Shown here piece after piece: positions 60,976 to 64,000 of a stretch of DNA of 64,000 bases (positions are counted from its first letter, which is position 1; each line of letters starts with the position of its first letter). The DNA comes from Nostoc sp. MS1. Its GTDB lineage: Bacteria > Cyanobacteriota > Cyanobacteriia > Cyanobacteriales > Nostocaceae. The stretch is from positions 3,407,501-3,471,500 of the forward strand of contig NZ_AP023441.1 in NCBI RefSeq assembly GCF_019976755.1. The letters run 5' to 3'. Both the position numbers and the translations under genes were made by a program. Under the pieces are notes generated by a model. It saw only the letters and a program-made list of their open reading frames with translations, was not told the origin of the DNA and did no database searches.

Positions 60976-63036
60976 TTAGTTAGCAGCTGTCTGTGCTTCT
61001 TGGTAAATAATTTCTTGGAACTGGATTACATCTTTTTGTGGGTCGGAAATACTCACTTTTACTAATACTTGTTCGCCTAATCTCACCGATCGCTTGAATA
61101 CCATCGGTAACTGTAAACCCAAATCTTCCAGTAATATCAGCGCTAAGTTACTATCTTCTCGCAGCCACATTAACACTGTGACTTGCCAGATTTCTTCAGG
61201 ATGGCGGCGCAAATATTCTAACGCCCAGTATCTATTGGTTTGCCGTTCTACCATTGTCAATTCTTGAGTGGTACTGGTAACGGTCATCATCACTTCTTTG
61301 AGTTCTTCGGCGGTGAATGGCGGAACTTCGCCCCGGAGGTGGGCTTTGAGTTGAAAGTGGGTGAGTAAGTCACTATAGCGGCGAATGGGTGATGTGGCTT
61401 GGGTGTATGTATCCAAACCTAAACCAGCGTGGCGCACAGGCGTAATACTCATTTCACTTTTGGGCATACAACGCCGCATGGCGCAGGCGCGGACAAAGCC
61501 GGCGGGAAGGCTAAGTAATTCGTCGTCTGGGGGTAATTCTGGTTGTGGTTGACCACGGAAGGGTAAGGGGATGTTGTGTACTTGACCATAACGGGCGGCT
61601 ACTTCCCCAGTGAGAATCATCATTTCTGCTACTAACTGGCGTGAGCGAGAATCGTCTAAAATGTCGATGCTGATGTCGTCATTTTTGACTTTGATCATCG
61701 CCTCCGGCATATTAATACTGATTGCGCCTTGATTATACCGCCAAGCTTTGCGCTTAGTTGCCCAATTAGCGATCGCCGCAATTTCTGGTTCTGCTTGTAC
61801 TCCTAATTCCAACATCTCATCTACGTCTTCGTAGGTGAGGCGATAGGTAGGCTTAATTAAACTGGGATGAATGGTAAAATCTTCTACTGCCCCTGTCTGG
61901 CTCAAAATAACGCCAAAACTTAAAGCACCGCAAACTTTACCCTGTACCAAACTCATAGGGCCAGTTGCTAATACTTCGGGGAACATGGGGATCATCCCCG
62001 TTGGTAAATATACTGTACTACCGCGCTTTCTGGCTTCTAGGTCTAAATCGTCTTCTGGTGCTAGGTAGCGTGTTGGGTCGGCGATATGTACCCATAATCT
62101 TTCCCGCTCATCAGGAAGTGATTCCCAACTCAGCCCATCATCTATTTCTGTGGTGCTTTCATCGTCAACTGTATACACCTTCAGGTGAGTCAAATCAAGG
62201 CGATTTGTATCTAAATCTGTTGGCGGGAAATCCAAACGCTGTTGCGCCACTTCTAACACCTTACTAGGGAACTGGACTGGAATTGCCGAACGACGCAGGA
62301 ACAAGTTCTCGGTCGGACTCCACCATCCCAAGTCTACCAATAATTGAAATGCTCCTTGGGGGGTTGCTGGTCGCCCCAACATATTCATCGTTTCTAATAC
62401 TGGGGCTGGGGGAGGATAGGCACGAGGGAGGGTATCATAGTTTAGCCCAACCTTAACGATGTCCGCCAGGAGTGTGGCGTATTTTTCCAAAGCTTCCAAG
62501 CGCTGGCGGTCGTGGCGTTGCCAATCTACGGTTTCACCTTGGAGTGCTTGTTCTACACGGATCAGAAATTCTTGTTGTCCCCTAGCTTTGAGGGCTTCTA
62601 CTTCTATTTGGTGCTTACGTTCGGCTACTTGAGCGGACGTTCTCGGTTCGTAAGCATCACCTTTTTGCTTAAAAAATAACTTATCGTCTGATAACAGGCA
62701 ATGAGCAGCATAACAGGGGGCGGAATCGGATTGGGAAAATAACAGGTTAGCCATTTGTGATGGCGTGACTGTTTCCCCATCTTCCACCAGTAACTCCCAA
62801 GCCACTTCCAAGCTTGAGGGGTCAAGATAAGGCTTGACCTCCTCCAGAAAACTATCTATTTCTGATGACTTGTATGTTTTGCCGTTAACGGTATAGGTAA
62901 ATTGTCTAGGCGCGAGGCTGTGGGATTGACCGCGTTCATCCACCACAAACCAACGGGTCTTTCCGTCTGGACGGTCTATCACGCCCAAACGGCGATCGCC
63001 TTGAACCCTAAATTCAACTAGCGTCCCCTTCTCCAC
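60976..63036 (-). CDS. RNase R/II-family exoribonuclease
   Basis: It is a 3'-to-5' processive exoribonuclease of 686 residues. After an N-terminal small-barrel region (EFRVQGDRRLGVIDRPDGKTRWFVVDERG) and a helical section, the RNB domain spans about 280-600 with catalytic Asp in YTVDDESTTEIDDGLSWE and HIADPTRYL, then YTQATSPIRRYSDLLTHFQLKAHL. A degenerate S1-like tail follows (EQVLVKVSISDPQKDVIQFQE). It resembles the cyanobacterial rnr/zam type rather than full-length E. coli RNase R. It is upstream of nothing else on its strand. Confidence 0.9.
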   Translation of the reverse strand: MEKGTLVEFRVQGDRRLGVIDRPDGKTRWFVVDERGQSHSLAPRQFTYTVNGKTYKSSEIDSFLEEVKPYLDPSSLEVAWELLVEDGETVTPSQMANLLFSQSDSAPCYAAHCLLSDDKLFFKQKGDAYEPRTSAQVAERKHQIEVEALKARGQQEFLIRVEQALQGETVDWQRHDRQRLEALEKYATLLADIVKVGLNYDTLPRAYPPPAPVLETMNMLGRPATPQGAFQLLVDLGWWSPTENLFLRRSAIPVQFPSKVLEVAQQRLDFPPTDLDTNRLDLTHLKVYTVDDESTTEIDDGLSWESLPDERERLWVHIADPTRYLAPEDDLDLEARKRGSTVYLPTGMIPMFPEVLATGPMSLVQGKVCGALSFGVILSQTGAVEDFTIHPSLIKPTYRLTYEDVDEMLELGVQAEPEIAAIANWATKRKAWRYNQGAISINMPEAMIKVKNDDISIDILDDSRSRQLVAEMMILTGEVAARYGQVHNIPLPFRGQPQPELPPDDELLSLPAGFVRACAMRRCMPKSEMSITPVRHAGLGLDTYTQATSPIRRYSDLLTHFQLKAHLRGEVPPFTAEELKEVMMTVTSTTQELTMVERQTNRYWALEYLRRHPEEIWQVTVLMWLREDSNLALILLEDLGLQLPMVFKRSVRLGEQVLVKVSISDPQKDVIQFQEIIYQEAQTAAN

Positions 63037-63184
63037 AACTCTCGCAACTTTATTAATTGGTTAACAAATAGATTTTAGATTTTAGGCTTCAATAGTGACT
63101 ACTAAATCCCAAATCTCATGATTTTAACTGTAGAACAATATCCTACACTAATTGAGATTTTAGATTATGGACTCAGACAATCGA

Positions 63185-63211
63185 AAGCTACATAACTCTA
63201 TTATGTAGCTT
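63185..63211 (-). terminator. Hairpin downstream of rpsR
   Basis: AAGCTACATAA (63185-63195) and TTATGTAGCTT (63201-63211) form a perfect 11-bp stem with a 5-nt loop, 44 bp past the rpsR stop. The T-run is weak (CTTTCG), so termination is likely but not certain. Confidence 0.6.
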
Positions 63212-63254
63212 CTTGAGTTGATCCAAAATCTAAAACTCTCGCCTCTGAATGGAA

Positions 63255-63470
63255 TTAACCTTCCGCATTGATAAATGGCAGCAAAGCTACTAGACGCGCA
63301 CGTTTAATTGCTAATGTCAAGTCTCGCTGCTGTTTAGCTGTCAGCCCAGTAATGCGGCGGGGTAAAATTTTACCACGTTCGGTAACAAATTTACGCAGCA
63401 AGTCAACATCCTTATAATCAATCGGTTCTCCCGGCTTAATTGGAGAAAGGCGACGACGATAGTAACTCAT
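63255..63470 (-). CDS. rpsR: 30S ribosomal protein S18
   Basis: It has 71 residues, the cyanobacterial length. IDYKDVDLLRKFVTERGKILPRRITGLTAKQQRDLTLAIKRARLVALLPFI is the conserved S18 core that binds S6 and 16S rRNA. It starts two bases after rpmG ends, so the two ribosomal genes form an operon. A perfect hairpin follows at 63185-63211. Confidence 0.97.
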   Translation of the reverse strand: MSYYRRRLSPIKPGEPIDYKDVDLLRKFVTERGKILPRRITGLTAKQQRDLTLAIKRARLVALLPFINAEG

Positions 63471-63472
63471 TT

Positions 63473-63667
63473 CTATTTGATTTCCTTGTGAACGGTATGT
63501 TTATTGCAGTGGGTGCAGAACTTATTGAGTTCTAAGCGGTTAGTGGTGTTACGACGATTCTTGGTTGATGTATATCGTGAAACACCAGGTGATCGCTTGT
63601 CTGGATTGGTTCTACATTCGGTACATTCGAGTGTCACTATGATACGGACACCTTTACTCTTTGCCAT
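63473..63667 (-). CDS. rpmG: 50S ribosomal protein L33
   Basis: It has 64 residues. VRIIVTLECTECRTNPDKRSPGVSRYTSTKNRRNTTNRLELNKFCTHCNKHTVHKEIK includes two CxxC pairs (ECTEC, FCTHC), so it is the zinc-binding form of L33. It is immediately upstream of rpsR, 2 bp away; the rpmG-rpsR pair is standard in cyanobacteria. Confidence 0.97.
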   Translation of the reverse strand: MAKSKGVRIIVTLECTECRTNPDKRSPGVSRYTSTKNRRNTTNRLELNKFCTHCNKHTVHKEIK

Positions 63668-63710
63668 AATCTTACAAACGCTAAAGCCTGAAGAGAATTA
63701 ACACAAATGA

Positions 63711-64000
63711 CTATCTTCGCACATTCCGTTGCAAACTTTCAACTAATCGCTTAATTTTTAAATCGAGCGAATAGCCCCGACGCGACGAAACTATGAATGT
63801 CCCAGCATAGCGGTCATGCCAAGCTTGCCGCAGTTGGGTATCAGAGAAAGCAGCCCCACAATCAATTGCTAGGGGAATCACTAGCAGTATAGCAGTAGGG
63901 TTAAGTCTTATGTTGTCCAAAGCAATGGACACCAAAAGAACACCAAAGCCAATTATAGCTTCTCGTTTCAACAGTGCCAGCAATTGGGGAATCCTGGGGA
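63711..64000 (-). CDS. RDD-family membrane protein (C-terminal part, cut by window edge)
   Basis: The reading frame is open from 63711 to the right edge of the window, so the true start lies outside. The visible 96 residues include two hydrophobic helices (AIIGFGVLLVSIAL and NPTAILLVIPLAIDCGAAF) and the typical end QAWHDRYAGTFIVSSRRGYSLDLKIKRL of RDD proteins. The RDD motif itself (in the N-terminal helix) is not in view. Function in this branch is unknown. An internal TTG at 63983 is not a convincing start. Confidence 0.75.
   Translation of the reverse strand, partial: PRIPQLLALLKREAIIGFGVLLVSIALDNIRLNPTAILLVIPLAIDCGAAFSDTQLRQAWHDRYAGTFIVSSRRGYSLDLKIKRLVESLQRNVRR

Overview
The window comes from a filamentous, heterocyst-type cyanobacterium of the Nostoc/Anabaena/Trichormus group. 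This rests on the frequent HIP1 octamer GCGATCGC, heptanucleotide tandem repeats in many spacers, a complete scytonemin (UV-screening sheath pigment) gene set, several PEP-CTERM proteins, and IS701 and ISAs1 type insertion sequences. No tRNA, rRNA or CRISPR array was seen.

Layout. Bases 1-2250: two repeat-rich, low-complexity protein genes (a GNGNW-repeat PEP-CTERM protein and an NPFAGG-heptad protein) on the minus strand, downstream of the pigment genes. Bases 2696-30269: an almost unbroken minus-strand scytonemin locus, transcribed in the order scyA, scyB, scyC, scyD, scyE, scyF, eboA, eboB, eboC, a glycosyltransferase, tyrA, dsbA-like, eboD, eboE, eboF, trpE(G), trpC, trpA, a tyrosinase, trpB, trpD, and a DAHP synthase. 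Bases 30270-31346: a 1.1-kb divergent control region. Bases 31347-34226: a plus-strand PAS histidine kinase and an AraC-type response regulator, placed like the known scytonemin two-component system of N. punctiforme. Bases 34846-36962: a short-chain dehydrogenase whose 3' end is replaced by an ISAs1 element. Bases 37059-54117: ordinary and accessory genes (PIG-V-like mannosyltransferase, an M16 peptidase pair, a sigma-like factor with a DUF1822 gene, a Gfo/Idh oxidoreductase, a PEP-CTERM protein between two inverted structured repeats, ilvB with a zinc ribbon, an MFS transporter, a ferrochelatase-family protein with a natural six-histidine tail). Bases 54219-56089: a mobile-element scar made of a Uma2 nuclease fragment, a complete IS701-family element and the 3' end of a second ISAs1 copy. 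Bases 56219-64000: HEAT protein, acetyltransferase, small membrane proteins, AmpG-like permease, SemiSWEET, RNase R/II homologue, ribosomal proteins S18 and L33, and an edge-truncated RDD protein.

How the locus works (family knowledge): the DAHP synthase and the Trp enzymes feed tryptophan, and TyrA feeds p-hydroxyphenylpyruvate. ScyB deaminates tryptophan to indole-3-pyruvate, ScyA couples the two keto acids, and ScyC cyclises the product. The Ebo proteins are implicated in moving the monomer to the periplasm. There the secreted ScyD, ScyE, ScyF and tyrosinase are thought to complete oxidative assembly. In this genome all four of these secreted proteins carry a C-terminal PEP-CTERM tag, which suggests shared exosortase-type sorting.

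The least-explained signals are an inverted pair of about 90-nt structured repeats around the PEP-CTERM gene at 46.9-48.0 kb, the nested hairpins in the scy spacers and in the SemiSWEET leader, the zinc ribbon on IlvB, the His tail on the chelatase, and the two repeat proteins at the left end.
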